Assembly (NCBI RefSeq): GCF_900091725.1
Contig: NZ_FMBW01000071.1
Span: 496,001-560,000 of the forward strand
Source of the DNA: Streptomyces sp. DvalAA-43
GTDB lineage: Bacteria > Actinomycetota > Actinomycetes > Streptomycetales > Streptomycetaceae
DNA: 64,000 nt
Reading direction: 5' to 3'
The position numbers were made by a program, and so were the translations under genes. Numbering within the stretch: the first letter of the stretch is position 1; the number at the start of each line of letters is the position of its first letter. Under the pieces are notes generated by a model. That model searched no databases. It had not been told where the DNA came from and was given only the letters and a program-made list of their open reading frames with translations. Below, one piece after another: positions 34,297-42,625 of the stretch.

Positions 34297-35328
34297 CTAC
34301 CGGTCGACGAGGCGGTCGAACTGGGTGGTCGTATGGCGCAGATGGGCCACCAGCTCGTCGCCCACCTTCGGCTCCTGGGCGTCCGCCGGGACGAACAGGA
34401 TCGACACCTGCATGTGCGGCGGCTCGGCGAACCAGCGCTGCTTGCCCGCCCAGACGAACGGCGACAGGTTGCGGTTGACGGTGGCCAGGCCCGCGCGGGC
34501 GACCCCCTTGGCGCGCGGCATCACACCGTGCAGCGCCTTCGGGGCCTCCAGGCCCACACCGTGCGACGTCCCGCCGGCGACGACCACCAGCCAGCCGTCC
34601 GAGGCGGTCTTCTGCTGGCGGTAGCCGAAGCGGTCGCCCTTGGCCACGCGCGTGACGTCCAGGACGGCGCCCCGGTACTCCGTCGCCTCGTGGTCGCCGA
34701 GCCAGAGGCGGGTGCCGATGCGGGCGCGGAAACGGGTCTGCGGGAACTGCTGCTGGAGCCGGCCCAGCTCCTCGGCGCGCAGATGGCTGACGAACATGGT
34801 GTGCAGCGGCAGCCGGGCCGCGCGCAGCCGGTCCATCCAGCCGATGACCTCCTCGACCGCGTCCGAACCGTCCGTGCGGTCCAGCGGCAGGTGCAGGGCG
34901 AAGCCTTCGAGCCGTACGTCCTCGATGGCGGCGTGCAGCTGCCCGAGCTCCTCCTCCTTGACGCCGTGGCGCTTCATCGAGCTCATGCACTCGATGACGA
35001 CCCGGGCGCCCACCAGGGCGTGTACGCCGTCCACGGAGGACACGGACCGGACGACGCGGTCGGGCAGCGGCACCGGCTCCTCGCCCCGGCGGAACGGGGT
35101 GAGGACCAGGAGGTCGCCGCTGAACCAGTCCTTGATGCGGGCCGCCTCGTAGGTGGTCCCGACGGCGAGCATGTCGGAGCCGAAGCGGATGGCCTCGTCG
35201 GCCAGCCGCTCGTGGCCGAAGCCGTATCCGTTGCCCTTGCAGACCGGGACGAGACCGGGGAACTGGTCGAGGACGGATTTCTGGTGCGCCCGCCAGCGCG
35301 CGGTGTCGACGTACAGGGAGAGCGCCAT
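34297..35328 (-). CDS. Alanine racemase-like PLP protein
   Basis: A 343-residue protein with an alanine-racemase-type fold. The PLP-lysine motif VCKGNGYGFGHE lies at ~29-40. A barrel domain continues to ~230 and a C-terminal beta domain (~235-343) contains GDRFGYRQQ and PKVGDELV. The usual C-terminal NGRVCMDQ-type active-site stretch is degenerate (MQVSILFVP), so the catalytic Tyr partner is uncertain and the substrate may differ from alanine. The gene is adjacent to femX and close to PBP genes, suggesting a peptidoglycan role. Whether it is an active racemase is not established. Confidence 0.75.
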   Translation of the reverse strand: MALSLYVDTARWRAHQKSVLDQFPGLVPVCKGNGYGFGHERLADEAIRFGSDMLAVGTTYEAARIKDWFSGDLLVLTPFRRGEEPVPLPDRVVRSVSSVDGVHALVGARVVIECMSSMKRHGVKEEELGQLHAAIEDVRLEGFALHLPLDRTDGSDAVEEVIGWMDRLRAARLPLHTMFVSHLRAEELGRLQQQFPQTRFRARIGTRLWLGDHEATEYRGAVLDVTRVAKGDRFGYRQQKTASDGWLVVVAGGTSHGVGLEAPKALHGVMPRAKGVARAGLATVNRNLSPFVWAGKQRWFAEPPHMQVSILFVPADAQEPKVGDELVAHLRHTTTQFDRLVDR

Positions 35329-35446
35329 GGCCGGTCCGGAACCCTTCTGGTGGCTGCTGTGTGGGAGGTGGGTGGAGCCGAGGTCCCCATTGAAACCAAT
35401 GAAGCCGGGTTTCGTCAGTGGGGCGGTGCGTAACGGAGGACGCGTG

Positions 35447-36565
35447 TCAGCGACGCGACATGTAGATGTCGAGCGCCTTGTGCAGCAGCTTGTTGAGCGG
35501 GAAGTCCCACTCGCCGAGGTACTCGGCGGCCTGCCCGCCGGTGCCGACCTTGAACTGGATCAGGCCGAAGAGGTGGTCGGTCTCGTCCAGGGAGTCGGAG
35601 ATGCCGCGCAGGTCGTAGACGGTGGCCCCCATGGCGTACGCGTCGCGCAGCATCCGCCACTGCATCGCGTTCGAGGGCCGGACCTCGCGCTTGTGGTTGG
35701 CGGAGGCGCCGTAGGAGTACCAGACGTGCCCGCCGACGATCAGCATGGTCGCGGCCGCGACGTTCTCACCCTCGTGGCGGGCGAAGTAGAGCCGCATCCG
35801 GTTGGGGTCCTCGTTGTTGAGGGCCGTCCACATGCGCTGGAAGTAGCCCAGCGGACGCGGCCGGAAGTGGTCGCGCTCCGCCGTGATCTCGTACAGCCGC
35901 TGCCACTCGTCGAGCTCGGCGTAGCTGCCCTGGACGACCTCGACACCGGCCTTCTCGGCCTTCTTGATGTTGCGTCGCCACAGCTGGTTGAAGCCCTTGT
36001 GGACGTCTTCGAGTGAACGGTTCGCCAGCGGCACCTGGAAGACGTAGCGGGGCTGTACGTCACCGAAGCCGGCGCCGCCGTCCTCGCCCTGCTGCCAGCC
36101 CATCTTCCGCAGCCGGTCCGCCACTTCGAAGGCGCGCGGCTCGATGTGAGTGGCCTCGACGTCACGCAGCCGCTTCACCTCGGGGTCCTGGATGCCCGAC
36201 TTGATGGCGGCCGAGTCCCAGCGGCGGATGATGACCGGCGGGCCCATCTTCACGGAGAAGGCGCCCTGCTGCTTGAGGTGCGCCAGCATCGGCCGCAGCC
36301 AGTCGTCCAGGTTCGGGGCGTACCAGTTGATGACCGGGCCCTCGGGCAGATAGGCGAGGTACCGCTTGATCTTGGGCAGCTGCCGGTAGAGCACCAGGCC
36401 GGCGCCGACGAGCTGTCCGCTCTTGTCGAACCAGCCGAGGCTCTCCGAGCGCCACTCCGCCTTCACGTCCGCCCATGCCGGGACCTGCATGTGACTCGCC
36501 GCGGGCAGGCTCTGGATGTATGCCAGATGCTGCTCTCGGCTGATGGTCCTCAGGGTCAGGCTCAT
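35447..36565 (-). CDS. femX: FemX-type peptidoglycan bridge ligase
   Basis: Transfers the first glycine of the interpeptide bridge to lipid II using glycyl-tRNA in Streptomyces. The product has 372 residues. It has the double-GNAT fold of the FemABX family: domain 1A with YIQSLPAASHMQVPAWADVK (~16-35), the RYLAYLPEGPVINW core (~65-78), and domain 1B with the ATMLIVGGHVWYSYGASANHKREVRPSNAMQW region (~275-305). The coiled-coil arm typical of FemA is absent, as in FemX. The family assignment is strong. The exact substrate is inferred from Streptomyces homologues. Confidence 0.88.
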   Translation of the reverse strand: MSLTLRTISREQHLAYIQSLPAASHMQVPAWADVKAEWRSESLGWFDKSGQLVGAGLVLYRQLPKIKRYLAYLPEGPVINWYAPNLDDWLRPMLAHLKQQGAFSVKMGPPVIIRRWDSAAIKSGIQDPEVKRLRDVEATHIEPRAFEVADRLRKMGWQQGEDGGAGFGDVQPRYVFQVPLANRSLEDVHKGFNQLWRRNIKKAEKAGVEVVQGSYAELDEWQRLYEITAERDHFRPRPLGYFQRMWTALNNEDPNRMRLYFARHEGENVAAATMLIVGGHVWYSYGASANHKREVRPSNAMQWRMLRDAYAMGATVYDLRGISDSLDETDHLFGLIQFKVGTGGQAAEYLGEWDFPLNKLLHKALDIYMSRR

Positions 36566-36717
36566 GCGGGGCGCTCCTCGGCAGGTGTGTCCCCATCGGT
36601 CAGGGGCTCCGGCTCTCGCGCCGAAGCCTACTGTGACCGACGAGTCCACCGTCTGGCCCTATGGGACCTTGCGCCTCCGCCGTCGTGGGGGACCCGGGTC
36701 CCCGGGTCCTTGCACGG

Positions 36718-36758
36718 GGAACGACGCGAGGTTCCCGAGTGGTTCCTCGCGCCGTTCC
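36718..36758 (-). terminator. Hairpin downstream of the small membrane gene
   Basis: Stem GGAACG-A-CGCGAGG / CCTCGCG-C-CGTTCC (one mismatch) with a 13-base loop, 77 bp beyond the stop of the 104-residue membrane protein and upstream of femX. It is a probable terminator in the 269-bp gap 36566-36834, which otherwise shows no gene. Confidence 0.55.
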
Positions 36759-36834
36759 TCCGGCCTGTGCCGGCTGCCGGGTCACCCGCCGTCCGGCTCG
36801 TACCGGCCGCGGATCACCTGCCGGCCGCCCGGTG

Positions 36835-37149
36835 TCAGCCCACCACGCCGCCGAAGAGGCCGCCGTGCGCCATGCCCAGGAAGAAGCCGATGGCGGCTGC
36901 GCCCATGCCGATGATCAGCGGGAACCGTTCTCGCGTGGTCACCGAGACGTACTGCCCGTAGGCGCCTGTGAGGATCCCGATGAGCCCGGCCCACGAGCTG
37001 ATCAGATGCAGGTTGTGGAACATCGCCGTCACGAAGGCGAGAACACCGAGGACCAGCGTCACCACCACCAGCGTCTGCTGGAGCGGATGGGGCCTGCCGT
37101 CGGTGGCGAGCAGGGAGACGGGGGGACGGGGTCGTATTGCCTGTGCCAT
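36835..37149 (-). CDS. Small integral membrane protein
   Basis: A 104-residue protein with three predicted membrane segments: TLVVVTLVLGVLAFVTAMFH (~26-45), SSWAGLIGILTGAYGQYV (~51-68) and PLIIGMGAAAIGFFLGMAHG (~76-95), ending GGLFGGVVG. It is conserved next to the rpsF operon in streptomycetes, and its function is unknown. The ATG at 37149 is preceded by AGGAGGT. A longer open frame upstream is not gene-like. It is divergent from rpsF. Confidence 0.8.
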   Translation of the reverse strand: MAQAIRPRPPVSLLATDGRPHPLQQTLVVVTLVLGVLAFVTAMFHNLHLISSWAGLIGILTGAYGQYVSVTTRERFPLIIGMGAAAIGFFLGMAHGGLFGGVVG

Positions 37150-37426
37150 GGAGTACCTCCTGGCCGAAAGGGGCGCGTCGTGGCGTCGCTCACACCCGAT
37201 GTGTCCAGATTGCGTCTCCTGACCACCGGATTTCAACCGGAAGCCGGTGTGCGGGTACTCTGTACGGTCTGCACCGGTGTCTGCCCAGGCCAGCACATTC
37301 AGCCCCTCTCGATGGAGGGCGTTGTCAGTGGCGGCTGTTTTACTCGGAGACACTGTTGCTTACGCATCACGACCCTCCTGCCACGGAACGACCGTGGCCG
37401 CTGAGTCCAAAGGAGGTGGGTTCCAC
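37150..37426. promoter_or_regulatory. rpsF promoter region
   Basis: A 277-bp divergent gap between the small membrane gene and rpsF. A strong Shine-Dalgarno AAAGGAGGTGG ends eight bases before the rpsF ATG. A possible -10 (TACTCT near 37256) is present, but the -35 is not clear. Confidence 0.4.
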
Positions 37427-37717
37427 ATGCGTCACTACGAGGTGATGGTCATCCTCGACCCCGATCTCGAGGAGCGCGCTGTCTCCCCGCTGATCGAGAA
37501 CTTCCTCTCCGTCGTCCGTGAGGGCAACGGAAAGGTTGAGAAGGTCGACACCTGGGGCCGTCGTCGTCTCGCTTACGAGATCAAGAAGAAGCCCGAGGGC
37601 ATCTACTCGGTCATCGACCTGCAGGCCGAGCCTGCGGTCGTCAAGGAGCTCGACCGCCAGATGAACCTGAACGAGTCGGTCCTCCGGACCAAGGTCCTCC
37701 GTCCCGAGTCCCACTGA
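37427..37717 (+). CDS. rpsF: 30S ribosomal protein S6
   Basis: A 96-residue S6 with the family start MRHYEVMVILDPDLEERAV, the EKVDTWGRRRLAYEIKKKPEG core (~40-60) and MNLNESVLRTKVLRPE at the end. It binds 16S rRNA with S18. It is first in the operon rpsF-ssb-rpsR-rplI. The frame is open upstream, but the ATG at 37427 sits behind an exceptionally strong ribosome-binding site. Confidence 0.97.
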   Translation: MRHYEVMVILDPDLEERAVSPLIENFLSVVREGNGKVEKVDTWGRRRLAYEIKKKPEGIYSVIDLQAEPAVVKELDRQMNLNESVLRTKVLRPESH

Positions 37718-37730
37718 GCTTCTAGCTCAG
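37714..37730 (+). other. Hairpin over the rpsF stop codon
   Basis: Perfect 7-bp stem CTGAGCT / AGCTCAG with a TCT loop. It includes the rpsF stop codon and lies 62 bp before ssb. It may be an RNA processing or partial attenuation site within the operon. Confidence 0.5.
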
Positions 37731-37791
37731 TGGTCATCGGGTTCGAGTAGCAGCAAGCAGCCAGAAGCAATCCCCGCCGAGAGGTTCATCC

Positions 37792-38397
37792 ATGGCAGGC
37801 GAGACCGTCATCACGGTCGTCGGCAATCTCGTCGACGACCCCGAGCTGCGCTTCACCCCGTCCGGTGCGGCGGTCGCGAAGTTCCGTGTCGCGTCCACTC
37901 CCCGCATCTTCGACCGGCAGACCAATGAGTGGAAGGACGGCGAAGGCCTGTTCCTCACCTGCTCGGTCTGGCGGCAGGCGGCGGAGAACGTCGCCGAGTC
38001 GCTCCAGCGAGGCATGCGCGTCGTCGTGCAGGGTCGGCTGAAGCAGCGGTCCTACGAAGACCGCGAGGGCGTCAAGCGCACGGTCTACGAGCTGGATGTC
38101 GAGGAAGTCGGCCCCAGCCTGAAGAACGCCACGGCCAAGGTCACCAAGACCACCGGTCGCGGTGGTCAGGGCGGCCAGGGTGGATACGGCGGTGGCCAGC
38201 AGGGCGGCGGTAACTGGGGCGGCGGTCCCAGTGGCGGTGGCCAGCAGGGTGGTGGCGGCGCTCCCGCCGACGACCCGTGGGCCACGAGCGCGCCGTCCGG
38301 CGGTCAGCAGGGCGGGGGCCAGCAGGGCGGCGGAGGCGGCTGGGGCGGAAGCTCCGGTGGTTCCGGCGGCGGCTACTCGGACGAGCCTCCCTTCTAG
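37792..38397 (+). CDS. ssb: Single-stranded DNA-binding protein
   Basis: Coats single-stranded DNA during replication and repair. The product has 201 residues. The OB fold (~1-110) contains GETVITVVGNLVDDPELRF and LFLTCSVWRQAAENVAESL. A Gly/Gln-rich flexible linker (~120-190) leads to the acidic C-terminal tip SDEPPF that docks partner proteins. It is in an operon with rpsF and rpsR, as in many bacteria. A second, more diverged SSB is common in streptomycetes but not seen here. Confidence 0.96.
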   Translation: MAGETVITVVGNLVDDPELRFTPSGAAVAKFRVASTPRIFDRQTNEWKDGEGLFLTCSVWRQAAENVAESLQRGMRVVVQGRLKQRSYEDREGVKRTVYELDVEEVGPSLKNATAKVTKTTGRGGQGGQGGYGGGQQGGGNWGGGPSGGGQQGGGGAPADDPWATSAPSGGQQGGGQQGGGGGWGGSSGGSGGGYSDEPPF

Positions 38398-38440
38398 GGC
38401 AGCTCGTACCCCCACTTCTTGATCACACAGGAGATACACC

Positions 38441-38677
38441 ATGGCGAAGCCGCCTGTGCGCAAGCCTAAGAAGAAGGTCTGCGCGTTCTGCAAGGACAAG
38501 ACCCAGTACGTGGACTACAAGGACACGAACATGCTGCGGAAGTTCATTTCCGACCGCGGCAAGATCCGTGCCCGCCGCGTGACCGGCAACTGCACGCAGC
38601 ACCAGCGTGACGTCGCCACGGCAGTCAAGAACAGCCGTGAGATGGCGCTGCTGCCCTACACGTCCACCGCGCGATAA
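38441..38677 (+). CDS. rpsR: 30S ribosomal protein S18 (zinc-binding form)
   Basis: A 78-residue S18, pairs with S6 on the small subunit. VCAFCKDK (~11-18) supplies a CxxC, and a further Cys occurs in TGNCTQHQ, so this is the zinc-containing C+ form. Streptomycetes also carry a zinc-free paralog used under zinc limitation. The core LRKFISDRGKIRARR is conserved. It lies between ssb and rplI. Confidence 0.95.
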   Translation: MAKPPVRKPKKKVCAFCKDKTQYVDYKDTNMLRKFISDRGKIRARRVTGNCTQHQRDVATAVKNSREMALLPYTSTAR

Positions 38678-38695
38678 GGGAAGGGTGACCGAATC

Positions 38696-39142
38696 ATGAA
38701 GATCATCCTCACCCACGAGGTCTCCGGCCTCGGTGCTGCGGGCGACGTCGTCGACGTCAAGGACGGGTACGCCCGTAACTACCTGGTTCCGCGTGGCTTT
38801 GCCATCCGCTGGACCAAGGGTGGCGAGAAGGACGTGGCGCAGATCCGCCGCGCCCGCAAGATCCACGAGATCGCCACGATCGAGCAGGCCAACGAGATCA
38901 AGTCCAAGCTCGAGGCCGTGAAGGTCCGTCTGGCTGTTCGCTCCGGCGACGCCGGCCGTCTCTTCGGCTCCGTGACCCCGGCCGACATCGCCTCGGCGAT
39001 CAAGGCCGCCGGTGGCCCCGACGTCGACAAGCGTCGCGTCGAGCTCGGCTCGCCGATCAAGACGCTCGGCGGACACCAGGTGTCCGTGCGTCTGCACCCC
39101 GAGGTCGCTGCGAACCTCGGCATCGAGGTCGTTGCTGCCTAA
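38696..39142 (+). CDS. rplI: 50S ribosomal protein L9
   Basis: A 148-residue L9 with the N-terminal rRNA-binding domain MKIILTHEVSGLGAAGDVV, VKDGYARNYLVPRGFA, a long connecting helix (~45-75) and the C-terminal domain ending VSVRLHPEVAANLGIEVVAA. It is last in the rpsF operon. A hairpin terminator follows. Confidence 0.97.
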   Translation: MKIILTHEVSGLGAAGDVVDVKDGYARNYLVPRGFAIRWTKGGEKDVAQIRRARKIHEIATIEQANEIKSKLEAVKVRLAVRSGDAGRLFGSVTPADIASAIKAAGGPDVDKRRVELGSPIKTLGGHQVSVRLHPEVAANLGIEVVAA

Positions 39143-39166
39143 GGGCACAGCTCACCTGAGCAGCTG

Positions 39167-39196
39167 AAGGGCCGTACCCCACGGGGTGCGGCCCTT
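39167..39196 (+). terminator. rpsF operon terminator
   Basis: Stem AAGGGCCG...CGGCCCTT with internal CCCC/GGGG pairing around a three-base loop, starting 25 bp after the rplI stop, followed by CGTCGTT. Confidence 0.75.
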
Positions 39197-39217
39197 CGTC
39201 GTTCCGGGCCGCATGCT

Positions 39218-39257
39218 CCTGGTCGCGTGGGACGGTTTCACGTGAAACGCGACCAGG
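39218..39257 (-). terminator. Hairpin with parS site 7 in the loop
   Basis: Perfect 11-bp arms (CCTGGTCGCGT / ACGCGACCAGG) enclosing most of parS site 7, ending nine bases from the MATE stop. It is a probable terminator for the MATE gene. Confidence 0.65.
39235..39248. other. parS: parS site 7
   Basis: Perfect GTTTCACGTGAAAC in the rplI/MATE convergent junction. Confidence 0.95.
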
Positions 39258-39266
39258 GCGGGCGGC

Positions 39267-40613
39267 TCAGCGGGTGACCCCGGTGATGACCCACTTGCCG
39301 GAGCGGGTGCGCAGCCAGAGGGTGACCATGCGGACGACCATCATCAGAGCCATCGCCCACCACAGTGTCGTCAGACCTCCGCCGATCACCGGCACCAGCA
39401 GGGCGACCGGCGCGAAGACCGCGAGAGTGACGAGCATGGCCCAGGCCAGATACCGCCCGTCGCCGGCGCCCATCAGGACTCCGTCGAGGACGAAGACCAC
39501 GCCGGCGATCGGCTGGGAGAGCGCCACCACCAGCAGTGCCGGGAGCAGGGTGTCCTGCACGGACCGGTCACTGGTGAACAAGGGCACGAACAGTGGGCGG
39601 GCCAGGACGATCAGTGCTCCGAAGACCACCCCGGAGACGATGCCCCACTGCACCATGCGGCGGCAGGCCTCGCGTGCGCCCTTGGCGTCGTCGGCTCCCA
39701 GATAGCGGCCGATGATCGCCTGACCGGCGATGGCGATGGCGTCGAGGGCGAAGGCCATCAGGCTCCAGAGGGAGAGGATGATCTGGTGCGCGGCTATCTC
39801 GGTGTCGCCGAGGCGGGCGGCGACGGCCGTGGCGATCATCAGGACGGCACGGAGCGACAGCGTACGGACCAGCAGCGGAACGCCCGCCTGGGCGCTGGCC
39901 CTGATGCCTGCGGCGTCGGGGCGCAGCGAGGCGCCGTGGCGTCGCGCCCCCCGTACCACCACGACCAGATAGGCAACGGCCATCGAGACCTGCGCGATCA
40001 CGGTGCCCCAGGCCGATCCGGCGATGCCGAGACCGGCGCCGTAGACCAGTCCCGCGTTGAGGGCCCCGTTGGCCGCGAAGCCGCCGATGGCGACGTACAG
40101 CGGGGTCCTGGTGTCCTGCAGGCCGCGGAGTACGCCGGTCGCGGCCATCACCACGAGCATCGCGGGGATGCCGAGGCTGGAGATCCTCAGATACGTGGTC
40201 GCGTAAGGGGCTGCGGTGTCGGAGGCTCCGAAGACGTCCACCAGCCAGGGGGCGGTGGGAAGCGCGACGGCGATGACGGCGATGCCCAGCAGGAGCGCCA
40301 GCCAGATGCCGTCCATGCCCTGCCGGATCGCGGAGGCCAGATCACCCGCCCCGACCCGTCGTGCCACCGCCGCGGTGGTGGCGTAGGCGAGGAAGACGAA
40401 GATGCTGACAGCGGTGGTCAGCAGGGCGGCGGCGACGGCCAGGCCGGCCAGTTGCGGGGTGCCGAGATGACCGACGATCGCGCTGTCGACCATCACGAAG
40501 AGCGGCTCGGCGACGAGTGCGCCGAAGGCAGGGACGGCGAGCGAGATGATCTCGCGGTCGTGCCGTCGGCGACTGGAAGGCGGGGTTGCCGGGGCCTGGA
40601 TCATGGGGGTCAA
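39267..40613 (-). CDS. MATE family efflux transporter (DinF-like)
   Basis: A 448-residue multidrug and toxic compound extruder with 12 membrane helices in two halves. The family opening ISLAVPAFGALVAEPLFVMVDSAIVGHLG (~24-52) and the YLRISSLGIPAMLVVMAATGVLRGLQDTRTPL region (~140-170) are clear. It most resembles the DinF subgroup. TTG at 40613 has GGAAG seven bases upstream. ATG at 40604 is an alternative start. It is divergent from dnaB across a 450-bp regulatory region. Confidence 0.91.
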   Translation of the reverse strand: MTPMIQAPATPPSSRRRHDREIISLAVPAFGALVAEPLFVMVDSAIVGHLGTPQLAGLAVAAALLTTAVSIFVFLAYATTAAVARRVGAGDLASAIRQGMDGIWLALLLGIAVIAVALPTAPWLVDVFGASDTAAPYATTYLRISSLGIPAMLVVMAATGVLRGLQDTRTPLYVAIGGFAANGALNAGLVYGAGLGIAGSAWGTVIAQVSMAVAYLVVVVRGARRHGASLRPDAAGIRASAQAGVPLLVRTLSLRAVLMIATAVAARLGDTEIAAHQIILSLWSLMAFALDAIAIAGQAIIGRYLGADDAKGAREACRRMVQWGIVSGVVFGALIVLARPLFVPLFTSDRSVQDTLLPALLVVALSQPIAGVVFVLDGVLMGAGDGRYLAWAMLVTLAVFAPVALLVPVIGGGLTTLWWAMALMMVVRMVTLWLRTRSGKWVITGVTR

Positions 40614-41063
40614 TCTAATCTTCCACAGGTAATGGATGCAATGCCTTCTGGGTCCTTACATTTGCTGAGCTCCGGCGTTCTCCCGTGGGCCGTTTGTCGT
40701 GATCTTGTGCTGACTCGGAAAGTTTTTCTCCCCCACAGCCCGTGGATGGGGAAAGGCCAGGTCAGCGCCGTGGTGGTGCAGGTGTTATGAGTTTGTCCAC
40801 AGTGCTGTCCCCCGCTCCGTGCACAGGTTCTGCGGGGTTCTCCACAGCATCTGGTCGGTCGTCCACATGGCCTGTGGATAACCAGATTGGCTGACGGTGC
40901 CGAGCGGCCTACCGTGGACCGGCGCCCGCACCCCGTTCTGGTCCTGGAACCACGTATAACTCGACGCGCCGGAACCGGAGTCGGGCGTCTTGTTTGTCGG
41001 TGCTGTGCCGTAAGAAAGAGTGGCATGGCGAGGTCCGCGGAGCGGACGGGAGGAGGTGGCCCG
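40614..41063. promoter_or_regulatory. MATE-dnaB regulatory region
   Basis: A 450-bp region with promoters for the MATE gene and dnaB and four strong DnaA boxes at 40793-40881. No credible gene occurs in it, although the dnaB frame is open back to 40887. Confidence 0.7.
40793..40881. other. DnaA-box cluster upstream of dnaB
   Basis: TTGTCCACA 40793-40801(+), TTCTCCACA 40838-40846(+), TCGTCCACA 40859-40867(+) and TTATCCACA 40873-40881(-) lie within 89 bp. Two are perfect consensus sites. The cluster is about 36 kb from oriC and 183 bp before the dnaB start. Confidence 0.85.
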
Positions 41064-42542
41064 GTGAGCATTCCCGAGCCTTTGGACGACCCCTGGGCCG
41101 AGTCCGGTCCCAGTGACCGTCTGCCCGTTTCCCGGCCGCGCCGCGGTGAAGGCCGGGACCGCGGCGAGCAGCACGAACGCGGCAGGGAGAGCGGCGGCTG
41201 GGAGGGCGGCTCTTCCGGTTTCGAGCGGGTGCCGCCCCAGGACCTCGATGCCGAGCAGTCGGTTCTCGGTGGCATGCTCCTGTCCAAGGACGCCATCGCC
41301 GAAGTCGTGGAGGTCATCAAGGGCCACGACTTCTACCGCCCCGCGCACGAGACCGTCTTCCAGGCCATTCTCGACCTCTACGCCAAGGGCGAGCCGGCCG
41401 ACCCGATCACGGTGGCGGCCGAGCTGGTCAAGCGCGGCGAGATCACCAAGGTGGGCGGGGCGCCGTATCTGCACACCCTCGTCCAGTCCGTGCCGACCGC
41501 GGCCAACGCTTCGTTCTACGCGGAGATCGTCCATGAGCGGGCGGTCCTGCGACGGCTGGTCGAGGCCGGGACGAAGATCACGCAGATGGGATACGCGGCC
41601 GACGGCGATGTCGACGACATCGTGAACTCCGCGCAGGCCGAGATCTACGCCGTCACCGAGCAGCGCACCAGCGAGGACTATCTGCCGCTCGGCGACATCA
41701 TGGAGGGCGCGCTCGACGAGATCGAGGCGATCGGTTCGCGCAGCGGCGAAATGACCGGGGTGCCGACCGGCTTCACCGACCTCGACGCGCTGACGAACGG
41801 CCTGCACCCGGGTCAGATGGTCGTCATCGCGGCCCGTCCCGCCATGGGTAAGTCCACGCTGGCCCTCGACTTCGCACGGGCCTGCTCGATCAAGAGCAAT
41901 CTGCCCAGCGTGATCTTCTCCCTCGAAATGGGGCGCAACGAGATCGCGATGCGTCTGCTCTCCGCCGAGGCGCGGGTGGCGCTGCACCACATGCGCTCCG
42001 GCACCATGACCGACGAGGACTGGACGCGGCTGGCCCGCAGGATGCCGGATGTCTCGGCCGCCCCGCTCTACATCGACGACTCCCCGAACCTCTCCATGAT
42101 GGAGATCCGGGCGAAGTGCCGTCGGCTCAAGCAGCGCAACGACCTCAAGCTCGTGGTCATCGACTATCTGCAGCTGATGCAGTCCGGTGGCTCGAAGCGC
42201 GCCGAGAGCCGCCAGCAGGAAGTCTCGGACATGTCCCGAAACCTCAAGCTGCTGGCGAAGGAACTTCAGCTCCCGGTCATCGCGCTCTCCCAGCTGAACC
42301 GTGGTCCCGAGCAGCGCACGGACAAGAAGCCGATGGTCTCCGACCTGCGTGAATCCGGATCCATCGAGCAGGACGCCGACATGGTGATCCTGCTGCACCG
42401 CGAGGACGCGTACGAGAAGGAGTCCCCCCGCGCCGGTGAGGCCGACCTGATCGTGGCCAAGCACCGTAACGGTCCGACGGCAACGATCACAGTGGCCTTC
42501 CAGGGCCACTACTCGCGCTTCGTGGACATGGCACAGACCTGA
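41064..42542 (+). CDS. dnaB: Replicative DNA helicase DnaB
   Basis: Hexameric helicase that unwinds DNA at the fork, 492 residues. A variable basic linker (~1-50) precedes the N-terminal domain (VPPQDLDAEQSVLGGMLLS, ~53-71). The RecA-like domain has Walker A (ARPAMGKST, ~255), Walker B (LVVIDYLQLM, ~362), and the LSQLNRGPEQR and ESGSIEQDADMVILLHR motifs. No intein is present. The GTG at 41064 has GGAGG upstream. The longer frame would include the DnaA-box region. Confidence 0.96.
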   Translation: MSIPEPLDDPWAESGPSDRLPVSRPRRGEGRDRGEQHERGRESGGWEGGSSGFERVPPQDLDAEQSVLGGMLLSKDAIAEVVEVIKGHDFYRPAHETVFQAILDLYAKGEPADPITVAAELVKRGEITKVGGAPYLHTLVQSVPTAANASFYAEIVHERAVLRRLVEAGTKITQMGYAADGDVDDIVNSAQAEIYAVTEQRTSEDYLPLGDIMEGALDEIEAIGSRSGEMTGVPTGFTDLDALTNGLHPGQMVVIAARPAMGKSTLALDFARACSIKSNLPSVIFSLEMGRNEIAMRLLSAEARVALHHMRSGTMTDEDWTRLARRMPDVSAAPLYIDDSPNLSMMEIRAKCRRLKQRNDLKLVVIDYLQLMQSGGSKRAESRQQEVSDMSRNLKLLAKELQLPVIALSQLNRGPEQRTDKKPMVSDLRESGSIEQDADMVILLHREDAYEKESPRAGEADLIVAKHRNGPTATITVAFQGHYSRFVDMAQT

Positions 42543-42625
42543 CGGCGCCCGCGGATTTCGGGGCGCGGTCCGGGGGCTGTGAAATGGGCTCGCCACCGCC
42601 TGGTTCTGCGGGTAGTTCTGTGAGC

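Noticed and set aside
30020..34990. Very long antisense open frame (over 1600 codons) across the PBP and GT87 genes
   Set aside because: High-GC coding sequence leaves the opposite strand open. The peptide is Arg/Gly/Val-rich without any domain, and the sense genes are well supported.
37723..37747. tRNA gene from D-loop and T-loop boxes
   Set aside because: The boxes are five bases apart, leaving no room for an anticodon arm. The local structure is explained by the rpsF stop hairpin.
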